33,957 bases of DNA from Sedimentisphaerales bacterium. GTDB taxonomy: Bacteria > Planctomycetota > Phycisphaerae > Sedimentisphaerales > SM23-30. Numbering within the stretch: the first letter of the stretch is position 1; each line of letters starts with the position of its first letter. The notes under the pieces are model-generated. The model did not search any database. It saw only the letters and a list, made by a program, of their open reading frames with translations, and was not told where the DNA came from. The stretch is from the NCBI GenBank assembly GCA_016930855.1, contig JAFGFX010000228.1:1-33957 (forward strand). Direction: 5' to 3'. This document shows positions 24,703 to 33,115 of this stretch, piece by piece. A program made the position numbers and the translations under genes.

Positions 24703-26123
24703 ACACTACCCTGCCGATGAATCGCAGCGCGGACGCGATCGATTTTATCGATGACGTGGCCTTGACCGGCCTGCTGGACGTCGGATCGCCCGAACCACAG
24801 CGCGTCCGGGACATCATCGCCAAGAGCCTGGCCAAGGAGGCGCTAACCGTCGAGGAAACTGCTACCCTGCTGCGGGCGGACGATCCGGCCCTAGCCGAGG
24901 AGATCTTCGATGCCGCCCGCGACCTGAAGCGCCGGGTCTACGGCAACCGGATTGTGCTGTTCGCCCCCCTCTACATCGGCAATCTCTGCATCAACGACTG
25001 TGCCTACTGCGGCTTTCGCCGCTCCAATCCGGACGCCGTCCGCCGGACGCTCAATCCCGGCGAGGTGCGCCGCCAGGTCGAGGCCCTCGAACGGGCCGGT
25101 CACAAGCGGCTGATCCTGGTCTTCGGCGAGCACGCCCGCTACCATGCCGAGTACATCGCCCAGACCGTCCGGACCGTGTATGACGTCAAGGTCGACCACG
25201 GCGAGATCCGCCGCGTCAACATCAACGCCGCCCCCCTGGAGATCGAGGACTACCGCATCGTCAAGGATGCCGGCATCGGCACCTATCAGATCTTCCAGGA
25301 GACCTACCATCACGAGACCTACCGCCGCTATCACCCGGCCGACACCCGCAAGGGCGATTACCTCTATCGCCTGGACGGCCTGAGTCGGGCCCTGCAGGCC
25401 GGCTGCGACGACGTGGGCATCGGCGCCCTGTTCGGACTGGCCGACTGGCGGTTCGAGGTGCTCGGACTGGTCAGCCACGCCCTCTTTCTCCAGCGACGCT
25501 ACGGCGTCGGGCCCCACACCATCAGCTTCCCGCGTCTGCGGCCCGCCGCCGGGATCGAGTTCGATCCGCGGTTTCTGGTCAACGACGAGGATTTCAAGCG
25601 CCTGATCGCCATACTCCGCCTGGCGGTGCCCTATACCGGTCTGATCCTGACCGCCCGGGAGAATCCCGAGCTGCGCCGGGCGGTGATGGACTTCGGCGTC
25701 TCCCAGATCGATGCCGGCAGTCGCATCGAGATCGGCGGCTACACCGAGTTCGGTGACGCCCAGGTCATGCAGCGCGAACAGTTCACCCTCGGCGATGTCC
25801 GACCGCTGGACGAGGTGATGGGCCAACTGCTCGAGGACGGCTACCTGCCCAGCTTTTGCACCGCCTGCTATCGGCTGGGGCGCACCGGCGAGCATTTCAT
25901 GGAGTTCGCCATCCCCGGCTTCATCAAGCGCTACTGCACGCCCAACGCCCTGACCACGCTGATGGAGTATCTGGTGGACTACGCCAGCCCCGCCACCCGG
26001 CAAAAGGGCCTGACCCTGGTCCAGTACGAACTGGACCGGATGCCCGCCGGCAAGCACAAAGAGGATCTGCAGCGCCGCCTGCGTCAGATCCGGTACTCCG
26101 GCGACCGGGATCTGTATGTATAA
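24699..26123 (+). CDS. hydG: [FeFe] hydrogenase maturase HydG (radical SAM, tyrosine lyase)
   Basis: HydG splits tyrosine to give the CO and CN ligands of the H-cluster. The 474-residue protein has a radical SAM site at Cys97, Cys101 and Cys104 (CINDCAYCGF), the ThiH/HydG core (VFGEHARYHAEYI, FQETYHHETYRRYHP, DVGIGALFGLADWRFEV) and the C-terminal second cluster motif C-x2-C-x22-C (CTACYR to RYC), which distinguishes HydG from the thiamine enzyme ThiH. The GTG at 24699 overlaps the TGA of hydE, with AGAGG 6-8 bases upstream. It precedes the aspartase-like gene. Confidence 0.96.
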   Translation: MNTTLPMNRSADAIDFIDDVALTGLLDVGSPEPQRVRDIIAKSLAKEALTVEETATLLRADDPALAEEIFDAARDLKRRVYGNRIVLFAPLYIGNLCINDCAYCGFRRSNPDAVRRTLNPGEVRRQVEALERAGHKRLILVFGEHARYHAEYIAQTVRTVYDVKVDHGEIRRVNINAAPLEIEDYRIVKDAGIGTYQIFQETYHHETYRRYHPADTRKGDYLYRLDGLSRALQAGCDDVGIGALFGLADWRFEVLGLVSHALFLQRRYGVGPHTISFPRLRPAAGIEFDPRFLVNDEDFKRLIAILRLAVPYTGLILTARENPELRRAVMDFGVSQIDAGSRIEIGGYTEFGDAQVMQREQFTLGDVRPLDEVMGQLLEDGYLPSFCTACYRLGRTGEHFMEFAIPGFIKRYCTPNALTTLMEYLVDYASPATRQKGLTLVQYELDRMPAGKHKEDLQRRLRQIRYSGDRDLYV

Positions 26124-26181
26124 CATCCCCGCCGAGCGACCCCGTCCAAGAATGGGACCATTTGGCAAGCGAAAAAATATC

Positions 26182-27624
26182 ATGACCTATCGCATCGAAA
26201 AAGACAGTCTCGGCGAACGCCAGGTTCCCGCCGCTACCCTCTATGGCATCCACACCCTGCGGGCCCGGGAGAACTTCCCCCTGGCCGGCCGGCCGGTGAA
26301 TCCGGCGCTGATCCATGCCTACGGCGTCGTGAAACGGGCCTGCTGCCGGGCCAACCAGCAATGGCGCCCCTGGCCGGACGGTATCTTCGCCGCCATGGAG
26401 CAGGCCTGTTCCGAGATGCAGCGGGGCCTGCTCGACGAGCACATCCTCGTCGACGCCCTCCAGGGCGGCGCCGGCACCTCCACCAACATGAATATTAATG
26501 AGGTGTTGGCCAACCGGGCCCTGCAGATCCTGGACCGGCAGCCCGGCGACTATACGTGCATCCATCCGCTGGACGACCTCAACCGCCATCAATCCACCAA
26601 CGACACCTACCCAACCGCCCTCAAGGTGGCCGCGTTGGAGGAACTGGCCCGGCTGGAGCCGCAGGTCATTGCCCTGCTGGAGGCCTTCCAGGTGCAGGAA
26701 AAGAAACTCGCCCACGTCGTCAAGATCGGCCGCACCCAGTTCCAGGACGCCGTGCTGACCACCCTTGGCCGCGAGATGGGCGCCTACGCCGAGGCCCTCG
26801 CCCGCGACCGCTGGCGCCTCTACAAGTGTCGCGAGCGGCTCCGCGTGGTCGCCCTCGGCGGCACCGCCATCGGCACCGGCCTGGGGGCGCCCCGGTCCTA
26901 CATCTTCCGCGTGGTGGATCTCCTGAGGGAGCTGACGAATCTGCCGATCGCCCGGGCGGAAAATCTCGTGGAAGCGACCCAGAATACCGACGTGTTCGTG
27001 GAGGTCAGCGGCCTGCTGAAGACCCTGGCCAGCAACCTCTTAAAGATCAGCACGGATCTGCGCTTCCTGTCGTCCGGTCCCCGTGCCGGGATCGGCGAAC
27101 TGCGCCTGCCGCCGCGGCAGGCGGGCTCATCGATCATGCCCGGCAAGGTCAATCCGGTGATCCCTGAGGCCATCTCCCAGGCGGCCCTGCAGGTCTTCGC
27201 CAATGATCAGGCTATTACCCAGGCGTGCAGTATGGGCCATCTGGAGTTGAACGCCTTCCTGCCGCTGATCGCCGACCGGCTGCTGGAAGGGATTCAGCTT
27301 ATGACTCGCTCCTGCGCCATATTGCGCCAGGGGTGCGTGGCGGGCCTGACGGCCGACGAGGCCCGCTGCCGGATGCAGGTGGAAAACGCCACCGCCGCGG
27401 TTACGGCGCTGGTCGAGGTGATCGGTTACGAAGCGGCCGCCGCGGTCGCCGCCGCCGCCGAGCGGGAGAAAAAGACCGTTCGCCAGATCGTCCTGGAACG
27501 GGGACTGCTGAACGCCCACCAATTCGATCGCTGCATCTCGCCCGAACAGGTGATGCGATTGGGCTCCGTCGGCGGGGGCAGCGATACGGCGCCGCCGCCC
27601 GACAGCGGGGGCGAACCATCATGA
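26182..27624 (+). CDS. aspA: Aspartate ammonia-lyase (aspartase/fumarase family) in the maturase cluster
   Basis: This 480-residue enzyme is of the aspartase/fumarase superfamily, which converts aspartate to fumarate and ammonia. The opening YRIEKDSLGERQVPAATLYGI matches aspartases, as do TSTNMNINEVLANRA, HQSTNDTYPTALKV and KIGRTQFQDAV. The signature loop GSSIMPGKVNPVIPE (about residue 316) is intact. ATG 26182 is chosen by alignment with the family start; its ribosome site is weak, and an in-frame ATG at 26116 overlapping hydG is possible. It overlaps hydF by four bases. Aspartase-like genes have been noted beside hyd maturase genes in other anaerobes. A role in supplying ammonia for the azadithiolate bridge is an inference from that placement. 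Confidence 0.88.
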   Translation: MTYRIEKDSLGERQVPAATLYGIHTLRARENFPLAGRPVNPALIHAYGVVKRACCRANQQWRPWPDGIFAAMEQACSEMQRGLLDEHILVDALQGGAGTSTNMNINEVLANRALQILDRQPGDYTCIHPLDDLNRHQSTNDTYPTALKVAALEELARLEPQVIALLEAFQVQEKKLAHVVKIGRTQFQDAVLTTLGREMGAYAEALARDRWRLYKCRERLRVVALGGTAIGTGLGAPRSYIFRVVDLLRELTNLPIARAENLVEATQNTDVFVEVSGLLKTLASNLLKISTDLRFLSSGPRAGIGELRLPPRQAGSSIMPGKVNPVIPEAISQAALQVFANDQAITQACSMGHLELNAFLPLIADRLLEGIQLMTRSCAILRQGCVAGLTADEARCRMQVENATAAVTALVEVIGYEAAAAVAAAAEREKKTVRQIVLERGLLNAHQFDRCISPEQVMRLGSVGGGSDTAPPPDSGGEPS

Positions 27625-28853
27625 AGAACACCCCCAAGGGTTTGCGCCTGCACATCGGCCTGTTCGGCCGGCGGAACGTGGGCAAGAGTTCGCTGCTGAA
27701 CGCCCTGACCCGCCAGCAGGTCTCGATCATCTCGGAGGTGGCGGGCACCACGACCGATCCGGTGGAAAAGCCGATGGAGCTGCTGCCGCTGGGCCCGGTG
27801 TTGTTTATCGATACCGCCGGGATTGATGATCTCGGATCGCTGGGCGCCCAGCGGGTGCAGCGTACCCGGCAGGTGTTCGACCGGACCGATCTGGCGATTC
27901 TGATCACGCAGGCCGGCGAATGGACCCAATATGAGCCGGCGATGCTGGCCGAATTTGGTCAGCGGGGGATTCCCACAATAGTGGTGTACAACAAGTCCGA
28001 TCTGGCCGGCCCGTCGGCGGAGCTGTCGGGGCGACTCGAGCAACAGGGGATTGCAACCGTGCGGACCTCCGCGCTGCTCGGTGAGGGGATCGCCGACCTG
28101 CTCGCCATGATCATTCGGCAGGCGCCGGAGGATTTCGTCCATCCGCCGACGATTCTGGGCGACCTGATCGAGCCGGGCGACCTGGTCATGCTGGTGGTAC
28201 CGATCGACCTGGAGGCGCCGAAGGGCCGGCTGATCCTGCCGCAGGTCCAGACGCTGCGGGAGGTGCTGGACGGCGACGCCTGCGGTCTGATCGTCAAGGA
28301 GCGGGAGTTATCTGAGGCCCTGGACCGGCTGCGGCGGCCGCCGCGGCTGGTGGTTACTGATTCCCAGGCCTTCTTGAAGGTCGCCGGCGACACGCCGCCC
28401 GGCGTGAAGATGACGTCGTTTTCGATCCTGTTCGCCCGCCAGAAGGGCGATCTGGCGGAGTTTGTCCGGGGGGCCCTGGCGATCGAGCGGTTGCGGCCGG
28501 GCGATCGGATCTTGATCAGCGAATCGTGCAGCCATCATCCGATCGGCGACGATATCGGCCGGATCAAGATCCCCCGCTGGCTGACCCAGTACGTGGGCGG
28601 CCGGTTGCATTTCGAGGTGGTCCAGGGCCATGATTTTGCGGACGACCTGGCGGATTTCCGGCTGGTGGTGCAATGCGGCGGCTGCATGCACAACCGCCGG
28701 GAGATGCTCACGCGGATCGGCCGCTGCCGGGCGGCGGGGGTGCCCATCACGAATTACGGCGTGGCGATCGCCTACACGCTGGGGATCCTGGATCGGGCCT
28801 TGGAGCCGTTCGCCGCGGCGCACGAGCTGTATCGTCGCCTGCGGGCCAAGTAA
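27621..28853 (+). CDS. hydF: [FeFe] hydrogenase maturase HydF (GTPase scaffold)
   Basis: HydF is the GTPase and scaffold on which the diiron part of the H-cluster is completed and delivered to HydA. The 410-residue protein has an N-terminal GTPase domain: P-loop GRRNVGKSSL, AGTTTDPVEK for the switch, DTAG, and NKSD. A dimerisation domain follows, then a C-terminal [4Fe-4S] domain with SCSHHP and QCGGCMHNR supplying the cysteine ligands. The ATG overlaps the TGA of the aspartase gene (ATGA). It is the last gene of the operon; a hairpin lies at 28986-29016. Confidence 0.96.
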   Translation: MKNTPKGLRLHIGLFGRRNVGKSSLLNALTRQQVSIISEVAGTTTDPVEKPMELLPLGPVLFIDTAGIDDLGSLGAQRVQRTRQVFDRTDLAILITQAGEWTQYEPAMLAEFGQRGIPTIVVYNKSDLAGPSAELSGRLEQQGIATVRTSALLGEGIADLLAMIIRQAPEDFVHPPTILGDLIEPGDLVMLVVPIDLEAPKGRLILPQVQTLREVLDGDACGLIVKERELSEALDRLRRPPRLVVTDSQAFLKVAGDTPPGVKMTSFSILFARQKGDLAEFVRGALAIERLRPGDRILISESCSHHPIGDDIGRIKIPRWLTQYVGGRLHFEVVQGHDFADDLADFRLVVQCGGCMHNRREMLTRIGRCRAAGVPITNYGVAIAYTLGILDRALEPFAAAHELYRRLRAK

Positions 28854-28985
28854 GTGTACTCCCATGGACACTCGTCTGCGATCAAATCGTATCCGCCCGA
28901 TCGGCATCTTAACGCTTATCTCTTCTCATCCTCTCTCAAAAGCGCCCAACGATTCTGGGTGAGCCGGCGAGTTGCCCCTTTGTTT

Positions 28986-29016
28986 AACCGGCGCCGGCGT
29001 GGAGTTACGCCCGGTT
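28986..29016. terminator. Hairpin between hydF and the convergent orphan gene
   Basis: GGCGT (28996-29000) pairs with ACGCC (29007-29011), and AACCGG / CCGGTT outside extends the stem with an internal bulge. It lies 132 bases after hydF and may serve both converging transcripts, but no T-run follows. Confidence 0.4.
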
Positions 29017-29051
29017 GACAATCCGCCCGCCGGCCTTGGACGCCCTCAGGA

Positions 29052-29474
29052 TTAGATCCAGTCCCGGCGCGGATCGGTCCGGGAGGTGTCCTTGATGCCG
29101 AGCCAGGTTTTGGCGGTAAAGACGTCGGCGAATACGATCACGCTTTCCGGGTAGTGCAGGCAGATCATTCCCTCGTAGAATTTCGCCAGATCCCAGGCGC
29201 AGTTGTCCGACAGGGACGGGACGATCGCGCAGCGGTGCGGTGTGGGCGGTCGGTCTATTTCCTTGCGCCGGTCCAGGACGCGTTGGACGTCCTGCCTGGT
29301 GATCAGTCGGCAGGCATCGTGCCCGATTTCCAGTAGTTCGTACAGCGGCGTCTGAATCCGTTCATCGATGGCGTGGGCCACTTCGTAGGCGATGAATTCC
29401 TCCGCCGTGACCGTCCCGCTGGCGATGGCATAAATGTAATGACCTTGCCCGTGGACCGAATAATCGATCGGCAT
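29052..29474 (-). CDS. Hypothetical protein, 140 aa
   Basis: I do not recognise this protein. It has an alternating beta/alpha pattern (HYIYAIASGTVTAEEFIAYEVAHAI at the start, then PLYELLEIGHD, and ESVIVFADVFTAKTWLGI at the end) that is reminiscent of SpoIIAA/STAS-like small domains. No catalytic motif or export signal is seen. The start at 29474 is supported by GGAGG 9 bases upstream and a promoter at 29567-29596; an earlier in-frame ATG at 29561 would overlap the promoter region. It converges on the hydrogenase operon, but no link to it is evident. Confidence 0.7.
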   Translation of the reverse strand: MPIDYSVHGQGHYIYAIASGTVTAEEFIAYEVAHAIDERIQTPLYELLEIGHDACRLITRQDVQRVLDRRKEIDRPPTPHRCAIVPSLSDNCAWDLAKFYEGMICLHYPESVIVFADVFTAKTWLGIKDTSRTDPRRDWI

Positions 29475-29566
29475 CTCGTATTTCCTCCCTGGCAAGCCAT
29501 GGTTCCCAGAACAGTATCCTTTTCCCATCGAGATGCATGCCGAGTTGACCCATAAGATCAAGGGAT

Positions 29567-29596
29567 ATTGTAGCGGCTCTTATCCCCGACCGTCAA
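29567..29596 (-). promoter_or_regulatory. Sigma-70-type promoter for the 140-aa protein
   Basis: On the minus strand: TTGACG (29591-29596), an 18-base spacer, then TACAAT (29567-29572), giving a leader of roughly 85 bases. Confidence 0.5.
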
Positions 29597-29853
29597 GGCG
29601 CCATAAGGCGGTCCGGCTAGATCAAAGATAGTCGCCATCATTTTTTGTCCGCCTGGGTCTAAATTGTAGGGTAGAATAGAGGTAGAAAACCCGGCATTAC
29701 GGGACCGCCGATGATCCAGCAGTTGGCCGCCAAGAATGCCCGCGCCGAAGTACATACCAAGACGTTATTTTTGATCCAACGGTGTAGCGAACAGCCGGGG
29801 AAAGATCTTTCTAAAGGCTTGTAAACGAGTGGATTAGGGTTATTTTTCCTGTG

Positions 29854-29940
29854 CATGGAGTCCCTGACAGGAACGATTGAAACGACCGATCCCGCAGGGC
29901 CGATGGCTCTACTGTCCCGGCAGGCGGCACAAAGTCCATG
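29854..29940 (+). promoter_or_regulatory. Possible folded leader of the Gly/Ser/Tyr-rich protein gene
   Basis: A closing helix CATGGA / TCCATG (29854-29859 with 29935-29940, plus a G-U pair) surrounds a nested CCCTG / CAGGG pair. It ends immediately before the AGGAGA ribosome site at about 29942-29947. No known riboswitch class was recognised. Confidence 0.25.
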
Positions 29941-29953
29941 TAGGAGAATTGTG

Positions 29954-31240
29954 ATGGCTGCGCGTACCAAGTCACTTGTTCCCAAGGTGTTACCGATCCT
30001 GTTGGCCCTTTTATTGCTGGGGATCTGGATGGTGCCCTATCCGGCCGTGCGGGCCGCGTCCTCCGGGGCTGGGCCAGCCCAGGAAACACAGGCGATCACG
30101 GATTTTCTATCCTCCCTGGAGCGGGCCGGCGGCCCGATGGCCTTCGATCATAACGCCGACGGCCGCGCGGATATGCAGGTCTATCCGCTTCGAACCCGAA
30201 CTCCTGACGATCAAACAAGTTACGTCACCTTGTCCCAGGCCATGCAGACCGGCCAGTTCGTCCTGCGGGAGGATCCGCGCAATTACAATGCCAATTATTT
30301 CAACAGTCCGCTGGTTCAGAATCTCCAGCAGCGGTACGGGCCGAACGTGGTGGCCCAGTATACCGGCAGCTCGAACGTCTTCGCCCAGCGGGGTACGGGC
30401 ATCCAGGGCGGCGGGCAGAATCGCAGTTTCGGCAGCAGCGGCGTGTACGGCCGCAGCTCGGGAAGCTACGGCCGCAGCAGCCGCGGTACCGGCAGTCGCG
30501 GCAGTCGGACCGGCTCCTATGGCACCGGGGGCACCCGCGGATCGTATGGAACCGGCGGCTATCGGGGCGCGTATCTGTCCGGCGGTCGTAGCGACATGGT
30601 GGCCGCGGCGGAACCGGCGGACATGGAACTGCAGCTCTGGTGCTTCGAAAAGAACCGGATCATCCCGCAGGCCATCCAGTCGGGCAATTCCGACCTGTTC
30701 AACTTCGCGGGCCTGGCCAGCCCCTCGGTGCGCCGCAAGCTGGTCACCGCCTCGAGCCAGAAGCAGGTGGACCGGATCGTGGCCAGGGAGTTGCAGCGGC
30801 TCGGCGTGCAAAGCCGAACCCTGGCGCTCCACGATATCTTCACGGAGCCTTCCATCTACGATACCATGCGGTTTTATGCCCAGCAGAGCCAGGAGATCCT
30901 GGCGAGTTGTCCGGACAGCACCGGCATGATGGTGCTGGACGGCAGCGGCAGGATCCTGTGCCTGGACGTCTACGCCAACGTCGACCTGTTCCGGCAGATG
31001 CTGCCTTCGCTGCTGCAGAGCGCGGCGCTCGATGTGTATGCCGCCGCCCCGGCCGAGCCGGTGGCGAGCGATTCGCTGGCGGCGGAGTTTCTGATCCGGG
31101 TGCAGACCCTGAACGATTGGGAAAAGGTCTCGAGGCAGGCATACCAACACGTTTCGAATACCCTGGTGGGCGAGATGGTCCTGCTGGGCGACGCCGGCCA
31201 GACCCGAATGGTTCACCTGGAGATCTACCCGGCGAACTAG
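29954..31240 (+). CDS. Secreted protein with Gly/Ser/Tyr/Arg-rich low-complexity segment
   Basis: This 428-residue protein is of unknown function. It has a basic start and a hydrophobic segment (VLPILLALLLLGIWMV) ending near VRAAS, a signal peptide or membrane anchor. The middle (about residues 150-215) is low-complexity, with repeated units such as GSYG, SSRGTGSRGS and YGTGG, likely disordered. The C-terminal half is an ordinary globular sequence (LQLWCFEKNRI, LVTASSQKQVDRIVARELQ, HLEIYPAN) with no motif I recognise. The ATG at 29954 has AGGAGA 7 bases upstream. It stands alone between unrelated genes. The Gly-rich linker resembles those separating domains in exported or surface proteins, but this is only an impression. 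Confidence 0.75.
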   Translation: MAARTKSLVPKVLPILLALLLLGIWMVPYPAVRAASSGAGPAQETQAITDFLSSLERAGGPMAFDHNADGRADMQVYPLRTRTPDDQTSYVTLSQAMQTGQFVLREDPRNYNANYFNSPLVQNLQQRYGPNVVAQYTGSSNVFAQRGTGIQGGGQNRSFGSSGVYGRSSGSYGRSSRGTGSRGSRTGSYGTGGTRGSYGTGGYRGAYLSGGRSDMVAAAEPADMELQLWCFEKNRIIPQAIQSGNSDLFNFAGLASPSVRRKLVTASSQKQVDRIVARELQRLGVQSRTLALHDIFTEPSIYDTMRFYAQQSQEILASCPDSTGMMVLDGSGRILCLDVYANVDLFRQMLPSLLQSAALDVYAAAPAEPVASDSLAAEFLIRVQTLNDWEKVSRQAYQHVSNTLVGEMVLLGDAGQTRMVHLEIYPAN

Positions 31241-31490
31241 GGCCAAAGGGCCGCAATGTGGCCGACCAGTGAACGATCTTTCCGACCGCTATGAGGGGCC
31301 GGCTGCTCTGATGGGCCGACATCACAACATACTTCCGGCCGGTGGCGATGAGTACGCTCTGGTCCCAGCCGACCTTTAGAGCAATTGTCGTCGATCCACG
31401 ATTCTGACGCCTGCCGATTTTTCTCGTCGCCAACCTAGTGTCATATATCAAGTTACTTTATGTTGCACTTGGAAGTTGAATCCGCGATTT
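31241..31490. other. Convergent intergenic region without a gene
   Basis: This gap lies between the Gly/Ser/Tyr-rich protein and the minus-strand oxidoreductase. It is moderately AT-rich near 31430-31490. I see no gene and no clear terminator. Confidence 0.4.
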
Positions 31491-32828
31491 TTAGAGATGC
31501 CAGGGGCTGCGCATCGAGCGGTAGAGCATGCGGTTTGCTTCGCTGTCGTTGGGGAAGGTTTCCCGGTCGGGATCCCAGCGGAGCCTTCGTCCCAGGCGCA
31601 TGGCGATTTCGCCCAGCAGACAGACGCTGCATGAGCGATGGCCGATCTCGACGGGGGCGATGGATTCCCGGCGGCTCCGGATGCATTCCAGGAAGTTGCC
31701 CTTGTGGCTGCGGCTGGCGTAGAGGCGGATCTGGTCGGGGCCGATCCGGCAATCCAGCAGGGATTTCGGGTGGGCGTCCAGTTGGCCGCGCCGCACGGCC
31801 ACCCAACCCTCGGAACCAAGAAACGTGATACCCTGGGGGATCTTCCTGTTGTCGGCGCAGATGACCTTGACGCCGTTGGCATAGGTATATTCGATGCGGA
31901 AGGGACCGTGGACGTTCCAGATGCCATCGGACGGGTACTCGGCGGCGCCTTCGATCTCGACCGGTCCGGTGTATTCGGTGCCCATGCCCCACTGGGCGAT
32001 GTCGAGGTGGTGGCTGCCCCAGCCGGTGATCATGCCGGCGCCGTAATCGGCGATCCGCAGCCAGCCGGGCCGGCCGTAGCCCTTCTGCGGATGCACGCGG
32101 GTCTCGGTGTAGGGCGCCCAGGGCGCCGGGCCCAGCCACATGTCGTAATCGAGCCCGTCTGGGACCGGCATGGCCGGCTGGCTGGTCCCGGCCGGATCGA
32201 CGTCGAAGGCGACGTGCACGGTGTGGAGCTTGCCGATGCGGCCGTTGCGGACCAGTTCGCAGCCGAAGCGGAACTGTCCGCTGCTGCGCTGCTGGCTGCC
32301 GACCAGGAGCACGCGGCGATAGCGGCGGACCGTATCGCTCAAAATGCGGCCCTCGGCGAGGGTCAAGGACAGGGGCTTTTGCAGAAAGATGTCCTTGCCG
32401 GCCCGGGCGGCCGCCAGGGCGCAGGGCACATGCCAGTGATCGGGGGTCACGATGGAGACGGCGTCGATATCCGGCCGCGCGACCAGCTCGCGGAAGTCGC
32501 CGTAGCGGGCGCACCCTTTGTAGGCGCCGCTTTTGGCCCGGGAGGCATAGTTTGATTCGACGAGTTGTTGGGCGAATGCGGCGCGGCGGGCGTCCACGTC
32601 GCAGACGGCCACGATCTGCACCTGGGAAAATCCCATCAGTTCCCGCAGGTCCCCCAGTCCCATGCGCCCCACGCCGATACAGCCGATGGTGATTTTATTA
32701 CCGGCGTCGTTGGGGTTGCCGAAGACGCCGCCGCCGGCCAGTGACGGCCCCGCCAGGGCCCCGGCGAGGCCATGCAGAAAATTGCGGCGCGTAAGGTGAA
32801 CGGGCAGGCGCTTTGTATTCCTGTGCAT
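31491..32828 (-). CDS. Gfo/Idh/MocA family oxidoreductase with Tat signal
   Basis: This 445-residue NAD(P)-dependent dehydrogenase family protein acts on sugars or inositol-like substrates in other members. It starts with a twin-arginine signal (LTRRNFLHGLAGALAGPSLAGGG), so it is probably exported. The Rossmann motif is IGCIGVGRMGLGDLREL. The usual EKP is QKP (IFLQKPLSLTLAEG), keeping the Lys. The C-terminal part has MITGWGSHHLDIAQWGMG, with the His-x3-Asp-x2-Gln-Trp arrangement typical of the family. ATG 32828 is preceded by AGAGAAG. An upstream in-frame ATG at 32873 would extend into the promoter (32881-32910). Exported Gfo/Idh/MocA paralogues are abundant in planctomycetes. The substrate is unknown. 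Confidence 0.9.
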   Translation of the reverse strand: MHRNTKRLPVHLTRRNFLHGLAGALAGPSLAGGGVFGNPNDAGNKITIGCIGVGRMGLGDLRELMGFSQVQIVAVCDVDARRAAFAQQLVESNYASRAKSGAYKGCARYGDFRELVARPDIDAVSIVTPDHWHVPCALAAARAGKDIFLQKPLSLTLAEGRILSDTVRRYRRVLLVGSQQRSSGQFRFGCELVRNGRIGKLHTVHVAFDVDPAGTSQPAMPVPDGLDYDMWLGPAPWAPYTETRVHPQKGYGRPGWLRIADYGAGMITGWGSHHLDIAQWGMGTEYTGPVEIEGAAEYPSDGIWNVHGPFRIEYTYANGVKVICADNRKIPQGITFLGSEGWVAVRRGQLDAHPKSLLDCRIGPDQIRLYASRSHKGNFLECIRSRRESIAPVEIGHRSCSVCLLGEIAMRLGRRLRWDPDRETFPNDSEANRMLYRSMRSPWHL

Positions 32829-32880
32829 CGTGTCTTCTCTGGAGGCGACCGGTTTGACCGGTTCCCTGAACATAAAGCGG

Positions 32881-32910
32881 ATTATAGCGGAAACGATTCT
32901 TCGGGTACAA
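32881..32910 (-). promoter_or_regulatory. Sigma-70-type promoter for the oxidoreductase
   Basis: On the minus strand: TTGTAC (32905-32910), an 18-base spacer and a perfect TATAAT (32881-32886), about 50 bases before the ATG at 32828. Confidence 0.55.
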
Positions 32911-32960
32911 CCTTTTTATCCCTGCCGCGAAACGCGACGGGGGCCGCAACGATGTCAGAC

Positions 32961-32989
32961 TTGCCCGCCGGGCGAGGAAACGCTATCCT
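32961..32989 (+). promoter_or_regulatory. Weak promoter for the metallophosphoesterase-PHP gene
   Basis: TTGCCC (32961-32966), a 17-base spacer and TATCCT (32984-32989), about 127 bases before the ATG at 33116. The match is only moderate. Confidence 0.3.
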
Positions 32990-33115
32990 TGTGGAGGCCG
33001 TTTCCCGATCCCGGCAAAAGGCGATATCAGCGGGCACAACGCCGACTGACGGACTGGAAAGCAGCTTTCAACCTGCCTGGTTTTCCGGCAGCGGCGATAC
33101 GATGAGCAAGGGACA

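Larger units (their letters stand above)
29475..29953. other. Divergent intergenic region
   Basis: This gap separates the orphan 140-aa gene (minus) from the secreted Gly/Ser/Tyr-rich protein (plus). It contains the minus-strand promoter (29567-29596). Before the plus-strand gene, CATGGA (29854-29859) can pair with TCCATG (29935-29940), enclosing CCCTG/CAGGG (29862-29866 and 29895-29899). This suggests a structured leader. I found no convincing gene here. Confidence 0.4.

Noticed and set aside
28864-28962. Short open frame after hydF
   Set aside because: No ribosome site, no recognisable sequence, and it lies in the spacer to a convergent gene.
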